A stretch of DNA of 64,000 nucleotides from Soonwooa sp032078105 (GCA_046269235.1 JBJZOS010000008.1:1-64000), one strand, 5' to 3'; counted from the stretch's first letter, positions 1 through 8,494 are shown. The notes: a model not told the origin generated them from the letters alone. Translations and numbers: made by a program.

Positions 1-13
1 TGAAAACTTTTTG

Positions 14-87
14 CGATCCGGACGGGACTCGAACCCGCGACCTCCGCCGTGACAGGGCGGCATTCTAACCAGCTGAACTACCGGATC
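14..87 (-). tRNA. tRNA-Asp (anticodon GTC)
   Basis: Read on the minus strand, a full cloverleaf is visible. The acceptor stem GATCCGG pairs with CCGGATC, followed by discriminator G. The D arm has TAGTTCAGCTGGTTAGA, the anticodon loop is CTGTCAC (GTC), and the T arm carries GGTTCGAGTCC. CCA is not encoded. It is the last minus-strand gene, 131 bases after trxA. Confidence 0.97.
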
Positions 88-163
88 TCAACCAACCTCA
101 GCATAATTGCCTTGATTATTGTGGTTGCAAAAATACGACAATATTTTAATCCTACAAATTTTT

Positions 164-195
164 TACAAAAAAAACGCTCTCCTATTAGGAAAGCG
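164..195 (-). terminator. Rho-independent terminator of trxA
   Basis: On the minus strand a 9-bp stem (CGCTTTCCT / AGGAGAGCG, one G-T pair, loop AAT) is followed by a run of eight T. It lies 23 bases after the trxA stop. Confidence 0.8.
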
Positions 196-217
196 CTCAT
201 TTTCAGTATTATTTTTT

Positions 218-535
218 TTACATGTGTGCTGAAAGTTTCTCAGCAATTAGCTCTTTCGGGCTAACACCAACTAACTTATCAACCACTTCACCGTTTTTGA
301 AAATTAATAGTGTTGGAATATTTCTGATACCATATTCCATTGATATATTTTGATTATTATCAACATCCACTTTCCCAACAACAGCTTTTCCATCAAAATC
401 GTTTGCTAATTCTTCTACGATCGGACCTAGCATTCTACATGGTCCACACCATGCTGCCCAAAAATCTACTAATACAGGCTTATCCGAAGCTAATACTACT
501 TCTTGAAAAGACTGATCTGTAATCTCTACTGCCAT
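218..535 (-). CDS. trxA: Thioredoxin
   Basis: This is a cytoplasmic thiol-disulfide reductant of 105 residues, the usual length of thioredoxin 1. The active site WCGPC is at residues 29-33, preceded by the typical VDFWAAW strand. The cis-proline segment (NIPTLLIF) is near residue 73. There is no signal peptide, so it acts in the cytosol, unlike the exported TlpA-like protein at 37.2 kb. It lies downstream of the cysteine desulfurase with a 63-base gap and ends in its own terminator. In this setting it could serve ribonucleotide reductase, peroxiredoxins and general redox repair, but no specific partner is visible. Confidence 0.96.
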   Translation of the reverse strand: MAVEITDQSFQEVVLASDKPVLVDFWAAWCGPCRMLGPIVEELANDFDGKAVVGKVDVDNNQNISMEYGIRNIPTLLIFKNGEVVDKLVGVSPKELIAEKLSAHM

Positions 536-598
536 AATTTTATTCTTTGTTTTAATACTCTACAAAATTACAAAAAATATACCTAATCGGATAGATTA

Positions 599-1771
599 TT
601 ATCTATGCTCGGTATTTTGTTTTTCTATAATATAATCTCGTGAAACTTCTTTTAATGCCGAAATAAATTTATCAATATCAGCTTTAGTCGTATAATGGCT
701 GAAAGATACGCGAAGAGGTGTACAATTCTCCAGTTCTTCTTCATCCAAAATAGACATCAAAACCATAGAAGGTCTAGCGGCGCCAGAACTACATGCACTT
801 CCTTGCGAAATTGCAACGCCTTGCATATCCAATTGCAATCCGATTAATGGATTATTGAATGGCAACAAAATATTTAATACTGTATAAAGACTATTTTCTG
901 TTGCTGATTCACCATTAAATTTCGCTTCCGGGAAATTCTTTTCAATCTCAGATTTACAATAATTTTTAATATCCTTAATATAAGAACTGTACGTCGACAT
1001 ATTATCTATCGACAATTCCCAAGCTTTACCTAGTCCAACGATACCACAGACATTTTCTGTACCTGCGCGTAGACTTCTTTCTTGTGGACCTCCTGTAATA
1101 ATACCTTTAAGACCTGAGGCTTTTCTCACGAATGCAAAACCACTTCCCTTTGGACCATGGAATTTGTGCGCACTACAAGATGCGAAATCAACTGGAATTT
1201 TAGAAAAATCTAAATCCAAATGTGCCATCGTTTGCACCGTATCCGAATGGAATAAAGCGTCATATTTTTTACAAAGTTCTGCAACTTTTTGTAAATCTAG
1301 AAGATTACCAACTTCGTTGTTAGCATGCATTAAAGTTACTAAAGTCTTTTTTTCAGAATTTTGAAGAAGCTCTTCAAGTTTTTCTAAACTAAGATTCGCT
1401 TTGTTATCAGGGCGAAGATAAACAAGTTCTACACCATGAAGCTTTTTCATCTCTAGACAAGTTTCGGCAACGCATTTGTGCTCCAAAGGTGATGTAATAA
1501 TACGTTGAACACCCAAATAATTAACACAAGATTTGATAATCATGTTATTGGATTCGGTACCGCAAGACGTAAAGACAATCTCACCTGGCGTAACACGCAA
1601 CGCTTTTGCAATTTTTCGCCTAACTTCTTCCAATAAGGTTTTTGCCTCTTGACCAAAACTGTGCGTAGAAGACGGGTTACCATAATTATCACGAAGAACG
1701 GACACCATGGCGTCAATAACTTCTTCGTTAAGCGGCGTAGTTGCTGCGTTGTCTAAATATACCTTTTCCAT
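599..1771 (-). CDS. Cysteine desulfurase (NifS/IscS-like, PLP-dependent)
   Basis: It takes sulfur from L-cysteine, leaving alanine, and holds it as an enzyme persulfide for Fe-S clusters or tRNA thiolation. It has 390 residues, normal for the class V aminotransferase fold. Visible landmarks are the N-terminal YLDNAATTP, the PLP lysine K203 in SAHKFHGPKG and the catalytic cysteine C327 in GSACSSG. The RAGTEN segment (residues 235-240) is also typical. No scaffold genes (iscU, sufBCD) are adjacent, so whether it serves Fe-S assembly or tRNA modification cannot be decided from context. It may follow the HAD gene (60-base gap) in the same transcript. Confidence 0.93.
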   Translation of the reverse strand: MEKVYLDNAATTPLNEEVIDAMVSVLRDNYGNPSSTHSFGQEAKTLLEEVRRKIAKALRVTPGEIVFTSCGTESNNMIIKSCVNYLGVQRIITSPLEHKCVAETCLEMKKLHGVELVYLRPDNKANLSLEKLEELLQNSEKKTLVTLMHANNEVGNLLDLQKVAELCKKYDALFHSDTVQTMAHLDLDFSKIPVDFASCSAHKFHGPKGSGFAFVRKASGLKGIITGGPQERSLRAGTENVCGIVGLGKAWELSIDNMSTYSSYIKDIKNYCKSEIEKNFPEAKFNGESATENSLYTVLNILLPFNNPLIGLQLDMQGVAISQGSACSSGAARPSMVLMSILDEEELENCTPLRVSFSHYTTKADIDKFISALKEVSRDYIIEKQNTEHR

Positions 1772-1831
1772 TTTTATTAAAAAATTTTAAAAAAAAATGA
1801 AGCGATGTGCCCCATTTATGTTGATACGAAA

Positions 1832-2419
1832 TTAGTGAAAAAATTGATAAAAACTTTCGTTTGCCCATTTTAACATCGGTTTATCTCCAGAAGTATCGCC
1901 AAAAGCTATGGTCTTATCAAATTTTCGTCCACCAATTGCTTCTTTTATTCTAACTACTTTTTCTTCGCCATTGCAATTTTTGGTTGCAAACTTACCTGTA
2001 AAAACACCATTTTGATAATCGGCTTTGGTGGCCAACAATTGCATTCCAAATTTTTCCGCAAATGGTCGCACCCAAATATCTAAAGATGCGGTGACAATGT
2101 AAGAATCCGTTTGTTCTTTTTTAATTTTATCAATAAAATCTAAAGCATTAGCACGTATAAGTTTTGGATATTGATGTTCAAAAAATTGATCGGCGACTTG
2201 TTTAAGTTTTTTTTCCGTTTGACCTTTAAGAATTGATGCTATAAAGCTTTTCTTCACCGTTTCTGGATCGGCAAGTTTTAATTTAACCAAAACAAAAAGC
2301 GGTACATGTTTCAAAAATTGAAATCTATACTTCGATGGATTAAAATATTTAAGGTACAAAAACATTGTGTCCTTGTAAGTTATGGTCCCATCAAAATCGA
2401 ATAGATACAATTTTTTCAT
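1832..2419 (-). CDS. HAD-family phosphatase (HAD-IB type), candidate polyprenyl-phosphoribose phosphatase
   Basis: This 195-residue haloacid dehalogenase hydrolase has the nucleophile motif DFDGT at residues 8-12 and a C-terminal acidic motif GDTSGDKPML near residue 172. A Thr in IVTASLD and a Lys complete the usual four motifs. HAD-IB enzymes remove phosphate from phosphoserine-like or lipid-linked substrates. It is the last gene of a tight cluster (12-base gap) after DprE2-like, DprE1-like and DPPR synthase-like genes. From that position I infer that it removes the 5-phosphate from polyprenyl-phosphoryl-5-phosphoribose, a step given to a PAP2-type protein in mycobacteria. The fold is clear; the substrate is inference. 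Confidence 0.75.
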   Translation of the reverse strand: MKKLYLFDFDGTITYKDTMFLYLKYFNPSKYRFQFLKHVPLFVLVKLKLADPETVKKSFIASILKGQTEKKLKQVADQFFEHQYPKLIRANALDFIDKIKKEQTDSYIVTASLDIWVRPFAEKFGMQLLATKADYQNGVFTGKFATKNCNGEEKVVRIKEAIGGRKFDKTIAFGDTSGDKPMLKWANESFYQFFH

Positions 2420-2431
2420 TTTTTAAAACAA

Positions 2432-3157
2432 TTAAAGTTTCAATTTCTTAAAAATAAATTCTGGAATATTTTTGATAACCATCATTATTAAACTCCAAAT
2501 TGGCAATACATAAGCTGTATTTTTTTTGCTTTTGTAAGCTTTAAAAATAGCTAAAGCTGCTTGATCCGGAGAAGCTGTCAGAACTGGATTAAGCGGTAGA
2601 CCTTCGGTCATTTTGGTCGCCATAAAGCCTGGCTTAACCGTCATAACATGGACTTTTTTGTCAAACAAATAATTTCTAAGTCCGCTAAGATATGCCGTAA
2701 GTCCAGCTTTTGCGCTTCCGTAGATAAAATTACTTTGACGACCTCTATCGCCTGCAACAGATGACAAAACAATCATATTACCTTGTCTTTTTGATTCCAT
2801 TTTTTTTGCAAAATGGTTAAGAACAGGAACCAATCTAGAAAAATTAATCTCTAAAATTCGTTCTGTATTTTTATCATCGTAAAGACCCTCTTCCGTTCCT
2901 AAACCAAGATATCCACTTGCACAAAACAAAAGATCGGACTCGATATGCTCAAAATTTTTATAGTCTACATCTTTAAGAACGTCCAATGCTAAAACTTCGG
3001 TATGTTGAAGATACTTAACATTAATATGATTCGCAAACTTCTCAGAAGTCGCTGGATTAGAACTTAACAAATATAAAGTTTTGAACTTTTCACCTTTCTT
3101 TAAGCAGCATTCCACAAAAGCTTGCGCCACTTCCGAATTAGCACCTATTACTATCAT
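2432..3157 (-). CDS. Short-chain dehydrogenase, DprE2-like (decaprenylphosphoryl-2-keto-ribose reductase)
   Basis: This 241-residue SDR has an N-terminal nucleotide motif (IVIGANSEVA) and a catalytic block VLSSVAGDRGRQSNF followed by YGSAKAG, giving the Ser, Tyr and Lys of the SDR active site. The block strongly resembles mycobacterial DprE2 as I recall it (VLSSVAGERVRRSNF, YGSTKAG). DprE2 reduces the 2-keto intermediate made by DprE1 to polyprenylphosphoryl-arabinose, using NADH. The gene starts 9 bases after the DprE1-like gene, so the two probably work as a pair. A hydrophobic, basic C-terminus (IIKNIPEFIFKKLKL) could associate with membrane. Confidence 0.85.
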   Translation of the reverse strand: MIVIGANSEVAQAFVECCLKKGEKFKTLYLLSSNPATSEKFANHINVKYLQHTEVLALDVLKDVDYKNFEHIESDLLFCASGYLGLGTEEGLYDDKNTERILEINFSRLVPVLNHFAKKMESKRQGNMIVLSSVAGDRGRQSNFIYGSAKAGLTAYLSGLRNYLFDKKVHVMTVKPGFMATKMTEGLPLNPVLTASPDQAALAIFKAYKSKKNTAYVLPIWSLIMMVIKNIPEFIFKKLKL

Positions 3158-3166
3158 TTTGTAGAA

Positions 3167-4483
3167 TTAAGAGGGATTATGGATACGTTGGTGTTGTAAG
3201 GATACAAATTTAGAATTCTCAACATTTTTGAGATAATTGGTCAAACTACTTTTGCTCATACTGTCTTTGGTAAGATAAATTCTTCCGTCAAATTCTTCAA
3301 CGATATCGTCCAGTTGTGCAATCAATTTTTTAAGTTTCGAATTCACTTTAAAATCTAAAGCCAAGGTATAACCTTCCTTAGGAAATGAGTTGTAAGCTTG
3401 CGGATTATCTTTTCCGAAAAGCTTTAGTACCGCCAGAAAGGAGCCATTACCACTTTTAGCAATACATTCCAAAATACGTTTCATACCTTCTTTTCCTTTG
3501 TCTTTAGGAATCACCATTTGGTATTGGATAAAGCCTTTTTTACCATAGATTCTGTTCCAATTTTTGATGGCATCCAAAGGATAGAAAAATGTCTCGTAAT
3601 CGACAAAAGTGTTGACTTGCTTGGCTCGTTGTTTATTAAAATACCACCAATTAAAAATCTTAATCGAGAAAGTATTTAAGACAAATCCTGGAAAATAAAA
3701 AGGTACATTCGGGCTAAACTTTGGTTTCAATCGTAAAGGATTTTGACCTTTAGACTTGCTAACCTCAGCCTTCAAAGCATGCTCGCCACGCATAAGGATA
3801 GAACGCCCAATATTCTTTCCTTTTTGTAAACAATCGATCCAAGCGACATTATATGTCCAATCTTCACTTTCGTCAAACAGTTGGAAAATCTCATCCAGAT
3901 TATTGGCTTTTATACTTTCTTGTCGAATGTAAGCGGTTTCAATATTTTTAAGTTTGATTTTAGCAGAAAGAATAATACCTGTAAGTCCCATTCCGCCAAT
4001 AGTTGCCCAAAATAAATCAGAATTTTCTTCTCGCGAACAAGTGATAACCTGGGAGTGTTCATTTAATATTTTAATTTCGATAACATATTCTGAAAAACAA
4101 CCCTCGGCATGATGATTTTTGCCATGAACATCAGAAGCTATTGCACCTCCAACACTGACAAATTTTGTACCTGGCGTAACGTATAAGAAGTAACCTTGTA
4201 ATACAACAACGTCAAGAATGTCTGACAGAAGTACGCCAGATTCGCATTCGACGACACCATTAAGACGGTCGAATGCTAAAAATTTATTTAATCTTTTTGT
4301 TGAAAAAATATGTTGTCCCAGCGAGGCATCACCATAACAGCGACCGTTGCCACGTGCGATTACTTCGTTACGTTCTGCGACAAAAGATTTAATTTTGGAA
4401 ATCGAATCTTCAGATTTCATTTCAACTTCCACAATTGGATAATTTCCCCAATTGGAAACTTTTTGAATAAAGTTCGGTTTCAT
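3167..4483 (-). CDS. FAD-dependent oxidase, DprE1-like (decaprenylphosphoryl-ribose 2-oxidase)
   Basis: The 438-residue protein has a VAO/PCMH-type FAD domain. Its N-terminal motif is ARGNGRCYGDASLG, followed by GGAIASDVHGKNHHAEG, nearly the same as the mycobacterial DprE1 signature IHGKNHHSAG. FWATIGGMGLTGII follows. In the substrate domain, TLALDF aligns with DprE1 NICVDF, and YLTKDS aligns with YTAKDS. This places Ala375 at the position of DprE1 Cys387 and Lys406 at catalytic Lys418, with the same 31-residue spacing. DprE1 oxidises the ribose C2 hydroxyl of the polyprenyl-phosphate sugar. It starts 2 bases after the UbiA gene. The alignment is from memory. Confidence 0.87.
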   Translation of the reverse strand: MKPNFIQKVSNWGNYPIVEVEMKSEDSISKIKSFVAERNEVIARGNGRCYGDASLGQHIFSTKRLNKFLAFDRLNGVVECESGVLLSDILDVVVLQGYFLYVTPGTKFVSVGGAIASDVHGKNHHAEGCFSEYVIEIKILNEHSQVITCSREENSDLFWATIGGMGLTGIILSAKIKLKNIETAYIRQESIKANNLDEIFQLFDESEDWTYNVAWIDCLQKGKNIGRSILMRGEHALKAEVSKSKGQNPLRLKPKFSPNVPFYFPGFVLNTFSIKIFNWWYFNKQRAKQVNTFVDYETFFYPLDAIKNWNRIYGKKGFIQYQMVIPKDKGKEGMKRILECIAKSGNGSFLAVLKLFGKDNPQAYNSFPKEGYTLALDFKVNSKLKKLIAQLDDIVEEFDGRIYLTKDSMSKSSLTNYLKNVENSKFVSLQHQRIHNPS

Positions 4484-4485
4484 AA

Positions 4486-5370
4486 TTATTTATAATAAAT
4501 CTGTAATAAAAATGTAAGAACCCACATTAGCAAAGTCACTTGTATGTATCGATCTTTGTAAACAATTTTGGTGGGAGATTCTGTCTTATTATAAACTAAA
4601 GTCTGTTGTAAATATCTTAAAAATGCAAAAATCACAAAAAATACAGTATAGAAAACTCTTTGATGAAACTTATGCTGCACTTCTGGTGACAATGTAAACA
4701 TCAAATAACAAACAATCGCTAGCGTCACACAAATACATAACGCAATATCCGCAAACTGAATATTATAACCGTCTAAAGCTTTTCTTGTTCTTCCAGAAAC
4801 CTGTGCATTAATAAGTTCTCCACGTCTCTTGCCAACAGCCAAAACCAGTGCTAGTACGAAAGTCAACAAAATTGCCCATTGAGAAATTGCTAATCCTGTT
4901 GCATAGCCACCCGCCAAAACTCTCAATACAAAGCCGACTGCTATAATCGAAACATCAATAATAGCAACATGTTTTAACTTAAAAGTGTAGAGAAGATTCA
5001 TTATGAAGTAACCGCCAATGATAATCGCAAATTTTGAAAAATCATAATTAAAATACGAAGCTCCACAAATGATTATTAAAATGACAGAAATCAAAAGCCC
5101 CAAGAACATGATAATGGCTGTAGGTTTCGAAATTGTTCCACTTGCTAGAGGTCGTTTTTTTTTCTCTGGATGTTTTTTGTCTGACTCAATATCCATATAA
5201 TCATTAATGATGTAGATGGAACTTGCTGTAAACGAAAACACTATGAAAGCAAAAACACTTTTGATGAACAAATCAACATTGGTAATATTGCCAGAGAAAA
5301 ATAACGGAAGAAAAACAAAGAGATTCTTGACCCATTGTTCTACCCGAATAAGTTTTAGATATTTTCCCAT
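4486..5370 (-). CDS. UbiA-family prenyltransferase, decaprenyl-phosphate phosphoribosyltransferase-like
   Basis: This is an integral membrane protein of 294 residues with about eight or nine hydrophobic segments. The Mg-binding motif N56-D57-x2-D60-x3-D64 is followed by KHPEKKKRPLASG, very close to the Rv3806c/UbiA motif of mycobacteria (NDxxDxxxD...RPIAAG). That enzyme joins phosphoribosyl pyrophosphate to a polyprenyl phosphate. It heads a four-gene cluster with DprE1-, DprE2- and HAD-like genes, which fits this substrate better than quinone synthesis. In a flavobacterium the lipid is probably undecaprenyl phosphate (inference). Confidence 0.85.
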   Translation of the reverse strand: MGKYLKLIRVEQWVKNLFVFLPLFFSGNITNVDLFIKSVFAFIVFSFTASSIYIINDYMDIESDKKHPEKKKRPLASGTISKPTAIIMFLGLLISVILIIICGASYFNYDFSKFAIIIGGYFIMNLLYTFKLKHVAIIDVSIIAVGFVLRVLAGGYATGLAISQWAILLTFVLALVLAVGKRRGELINAQVSGRTRKALDGYNIQFADIALCICVTLAIVCYLMFTLSPEVQHKFHQRVFYTVFFVIFAFLRYLQQTLVYNKTESPTKIVYKDRYIQVTLLMWVLTFLLQIYYK

Positions 5371-5409
5371 TTGTATTATTAGATGCCAAAATTAAGAATT
5401 ATCTGATAA

Positions 5410-5433
5410 TAAAAAAAACCGCAAGTTGCGGTT
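5410..5433 (-). terminator. Terminator after the OmpA-like lipoprotein gene
   Basis: On the minus strand the hairpin AACCGCA-ACT-TGCGGTT is followed by a run of T. It lies 25 bases past the OmpA-like stop and separates that gene from the downstream UbiA gene. Confidence 0.75.
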
Positions 5434-5457
5434 CTTCTATGTTTTATGTATTAATAC

Positions 5458-6150
5458 TTATTTACCTTTTGATGCATCTTCGATCATTTTCTCATTTGCT
5501 GTAATTGCAAATTCTACTCTTCTGTTTTGTGCTCTACCAGCCTCTGTATCATTAGAGGCGATTGGGCTTCCTTTACCTAATCCTTCAGTAAACATTCTAG
5601 ATCCTGCAACACCATTAGCCACAAAATAATTTTTAACAGCGGCAGCTCTTTGTTGAGAAATTCTCAAATTAACAGCTTCTGTACCAATACTATCTGTGTG
5701 ACCATATATATTAATATTAGTATCAGGATTATTTTTAAGAACAGTAACCAATTTATCAAGATTTTTCTTTGCAGCAGAGGTTAGGTTAGATGAGTTAAAA
5801 TCAAAGTTAACCGTATTTTCGTGTAAAGTTACTTTGATCCCTTCACCAACTCTTTCAACTTCGGCACCTGGAAGAACTTCTTTGATTTCTTTAGCTTGTT
5901 TGTCCATTTTATTACCGATAACACCACCAGCAACACCACCTACAACACCACCAAGAACAGCTCCTAAAGGCGCATTGCCACCTTTACCAATGTTATTACC
6001 AAGGATACCACCTACGATCGCACCAGCTGCAGTACCAATTGCTGCACCTTTTTGTGTATTATTTGCATTTTTTACACTTTCGCAACTTGTTAACATTAAA
6101 GTTGAACTAATAAATAAGGCTGCGATATTTGTTTTATTTAGATATTTCAT
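5458..6150 (-). CDS. OmpA-family lipoprotein with glycine-zipper segment (YiaD-like)
   Basis: This 230-residue outer-membrane-type lipoprotein has a signal peptide ending in the lipobox LTSC (Cys23). A Gly/Ala-rich stretch (about residues 35-85, GAIVGGILGNNIGKGG and similar) forms a glycine zipper that may insert in or lie on the membrane. The C-terminal OmpA domain (about 115-220) has NINIYGHTDSIG, LRISQQRAAAVKNYF and GRAQNRRVEF, the residues that bind peptidoglycan diaminopimelate. It probably tethers the outer membrane to the wall. The gene follows the lipocalin-like lipoprotein gene by 15 bases, so they are probably cotranscribed. Confidence 0.92.
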   Translation of the reverse strand: MKYLNKTNIAALFISSTLMLTSCESVKNANNTQKGAAIGTAAGAIVGGILGNNIGKGGNAPLGAVLGGVVGGVAGGVIGNKMDKQAKEIKEVLPGAEVERVGEGIKVTLHENTVNFDFNSSNLTSAAKKNLDKLVTVLKNNPDTNINIYGHTDSIGTEAVNLRISQQRAAAVKNYFVANGVAGSRMFTEGLGKGSPIASNDTEAGRAQNRRVEFAITANEKMIEDASKGK

Positions 6151-6165
6151 AATTTATTTTTTTTC

Positions 6166-6672
6166 TTATTGAACTTTTTGAAAATTGTAATAGACTTTAA
6201 TTGTATTACCTTCAAAGTTTACATTCTGTACTAAAGTAAAATTACTTTGTGATAAGTTTTGAAGTTCCAAAACATAACCAGCACTAACATGTTTAGCTTT
6301 TTCTCCTGTCATAACTTTTTTGAATTTAAATTCATTAAACTTAGTGACTTCAAAAGATATTGGTTGCGTTACAGCAGGACAATCTCGCCCCCCGTTAATC
6401 GTGTAAGTACCTGTGTAATTGTTCGGTATTAAATTCCATTGACTTCCTACGAAACATTGAGCGTCTGCACCTTCATCAAACGGTTTAATCTTAAAAGACT
6501 TGTCATAGTCCACACTTGTTATCTCCCAAGTACCCTTCATTTTCAAAGCTTCTGCTCTTCTAGTTTGCGCTTCTTTAGCCGAAACCGAATTAGAATCTCC
6601 AGTGTTAGCTGTCTTACATGAAGTTAAGAACAAACTCGTTCCTAAAACTCCTAATAAAAGTAAATTTTTCAT
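6166..6672 (-). CDS. Small lipoprotein, lipocalin-like
   Basis: The protein has about 168 residues. I place the start at the ATG at 6672; the reading frame extends to a TTG at 6678, but the signal peptide begins naturally at MKNLLLLG. The lipobox is LTSC (Cys19). The mature part has KGTWEITSVDY, a Cys pair (DAQCF and GRDCPAV) and alternating strands ending FTLVQNVNFEGNTIKVYYNF, as in lipocalin-like proteins of Bacteroidota. The function is unknown; a role in binding a small hydrophobic ligand or in envelope maintenance is inference. It is the first gene of a two-gene unit with the OmpA-like lipoprotein. Confidence 0.8.
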   Translation of the reverse strand: MKNLLLLGVLGTSLFLTSCKTANTGDSNSVSAKEAQTRRAEALKMKGTWEITSVDYDKSFKIKPFDEGADAQCFVGSQWNLIPNNYTGTYTINGGRDCPAVTQPISFEVTKFNEFKFKKVMTGEKAKHVSAGYVLELQNLSQSNFTLVQNVNFEGNTIKVYYNFQKVQ

Positions 6673-6727
6673 AGTCAAAACAATTAGATGTTCTATAACT
6701 ATTAAAAATTATGCCAAAATATAATTA

Positions 6728-6760
6728 CAAAAAAAAATGTCAAAATAATTTTGACATTTT
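6728..6760 (-). terminator. Terminator after the subtilase gene
   Basis: On the minus strand a perfect 12-bp stem AAAATGTCAAAA / TTTTGACATTTT (loop TTA) runs into a long T tract. It ends the parA-to-subtilase gene series. Confidence 0.88.
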
Positions 6761-6790
6761 CGTAATTAAACATTTATCTACCAAAAAGTT

Positions 6791-8482
6791 TTACTTTTTA
6801 ACAGTTTTTTTTATCATTTTCTTAGTTGCTTTTTTAACTGTTGTTTTCTGGGTTGAAGTTTCACTTTTACCCTTATAAAAATGAGTATAGGCATATTCTG
6901 CAGCTTTCTTAACATCGATAACACCTCCTGCTACAGATTGTTTAGCAAAATCATTTGCCGAACTTTTGTTAACAGATTTTGTTAAAGATTCTATAATCTG
7001 AGCAGGTGTTAAGTTTGGCATATAAGCCAACAAGACCGCCGAAGCACCAGCGACAACTGGTGAAGCCATAGATGTCCCTTGCTCATATTTATAAGTCGAT
7101 GTTGGTATCGAAGAATAAATCTTATCACCTGGCGCAAATACATCAACCATTTTTTGATTATAGTTAGAAAAATCAGCACGCAACGCCGCATTGTCATTAG
7201 TACTTGCCCCAACAACTATCATATTATTTACAAACGGCTTCACATCTTGTTGTGTTGCAAAGTTGGTTGGATAATAAGCATGTTCTCCCAAGTTTTCGTT
7301 ATCATTACCTGCGGCTTTCACCATCAAAACACCTTTGCTTTCTGCATATTTCATCGCATCCCAAACATGAGCTTTACCAGGAGAAACTGGTTTTCCGAAA
7401 CTCATATTCATAATTTTTGCGCCATTATCAACAGCATAACGAATAGCATTTGCAACATCTTTGTCGCGCTCATCACCATTTGGCACAGTGCGAACGGTCA
7501 TAATTTTAGCAACTTTACTTGCTACACCGTATTGGATTTCTTTAGCCTGCGGCACACCAGCGATAATCCCTGCAACGTGCGTTCCATGCAGTGCATCTGG
7601 CCCTTGATAATGGTTGTTACCATAATATCTTTCAGAATAGTCGTCATAATTATCACCAACCATTTCTGCACGAGGATCAAAATCTAAATTATACTGCTTT
7701 TCAGCTTGATTTTTAAAATAATCTAAAGCCTCTTTAATATCTTTTCTTAAAAAATCACCAACTTCACTGGATGTTTTTCCTTGCATGTCTGGATTTTGAG
7801 CTACTTGAGCCAAAACTTGCAATGCCATGGCATCTTGTTGTGTACTTGGCGTTATGCTCGCTAAAGTCGCTCCAGATAAGGTTTTACCTTCAAGAAGTTT
7901 TTCAGCATTGGGAATAACTTGCTCGATCATCGAATAAGTTTGGTAACCTTGCTTTGCTTCTAGACTCTTCTTCGAAAACTCCGCTTTTGCCTTCATGTAC
8001 ATTGCGAAATCCTCTGGCATTTTTGCCTGATTAGCTTTATTCTGTGCGGAATCTGCTCCTTCAAAAAGATTTTTATACTTCTTAACAACTCTAGTCACTT
8101 CTAGATTGTCAACATCAACGTCTTTAGTTTTATTACCTAAAAAATTCCAACCATAGACGTCATCAACATAACCATTTTTATCATCATCGATACCGTTATT
8201 AGGAATCTCGTTGGGGTTTTTCCACATATTTGGCGCTAGACCTGGGTGATCAACTTGCACACCACTATCCAATACAGCAACGACAACACTTTTAGGTTTA
8301 AGACCTTTAGATTCCAAATATTTGTACGCATTTTGCGTGTTAACACCATATACTTTTGTACTTGCAAAATCCTTATGATACCAAGTCATCAGATCTTTGT
8401 CTTGATCTGCTGCTGGCGTTGATTGAGCAAACGCCCAACCCATTCCTACTAAATAACAGATTGCAACTGCAATTTTTTTCAT
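6791..8482 (-). CDS. S8 family serine peptidase (subtilase), exported
   Basis: The 563-residue subtilisin-like protease has a signal peptide (MKKIAVAICY... ending AFA) with Gln20 as the likely first mature residue. The catalytic triad is visible: Asp72 (VLDSGVQVDHPG), His in LHGTHVAGIIAG near residue 301, and Ser in GTSMASPVVAG near 470. Between Asp and His lies an insertion of about 200 residues (Lys/Gln rich, helical), far longer than in subtilisin. The C-terminus ends in a Lys-rich tail (VKKATKKMIKKTVKK) and no T9SS sorting domain is present, so it probably stays periplasmic. It follows the WbqC gene by 12 bases. Confidence 0.93.
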   Translation of the reverse strand: MKKIAVAICYLVGMGWAFAQSTPAADQDKDLMTWYHKDFASTKVYGVNTQNAYKYLESKGLKPKSVVVAVLDSGVQVDHPGLAPNMWKNPNEIPNNGIDDDKNGYVDDVYGWNFLGNKTKDVDVDNLEVTRVVKKYKNLFEGADSAQNKANQAKMPEDFAMYMKAKAEFSKKSLEAKQGYQTYSMIEQVIPNAEKLLEGKTLSGATLASITPSTQQDAMALQVLAQVAQNPDMQGKTSSEVGDFLRKDIKEALDYFKNQAEKQYNLDFDPRAEMVGDNYDDYSERYYGNNHYQGPDALHGTHVAGIIAGVPQAKEIQYGVASKVAKIMTVRTVPNGDERDKDVANAIRYAVDNGAKIMNMSFGKPVSPGKAHVWDAMKYAESKGVLMVKAAGNDNENLGEHAYYPTNFATQQDVKPFVNNMIVVGASTNDNAALRADFSNYNQKMVDVFAPGDKIYSSIPTSTYKYEQGTSMASPVVAGASAVLLAYMPNLTPAQIIESLTKSVNKSSANDFAKQSVAGGVIDVKKAAEYAYTHFYKGKSETSTQKTTVKKATKKMIKKTVKK

Positions 8483-8494
8483 ATTAAATAAGAT

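Noticed and set aside
4345..4360. CACGTG-centred sites as parS
   Set aside because: The hexamer at about 4350, 10410, 28950 and 63898 lacks the flanking arms of parS (TGTTNCACGTGAAACA) and most copies are inside genes.
5834..6172. Pro-rich plus-strand frame opposite the OmpA-like lipoprotein
   Set aside because: It is the reverse of the Gly/Ala-rich zipper coding sequence and has no independent support.
7079..7687. 202-codon plus-strand frame inside the subtilase gene
   Set aside because: The minus-strand protein has a complete catalytic triad. The antisense frame is Cys/His/Ile rich without any motif.
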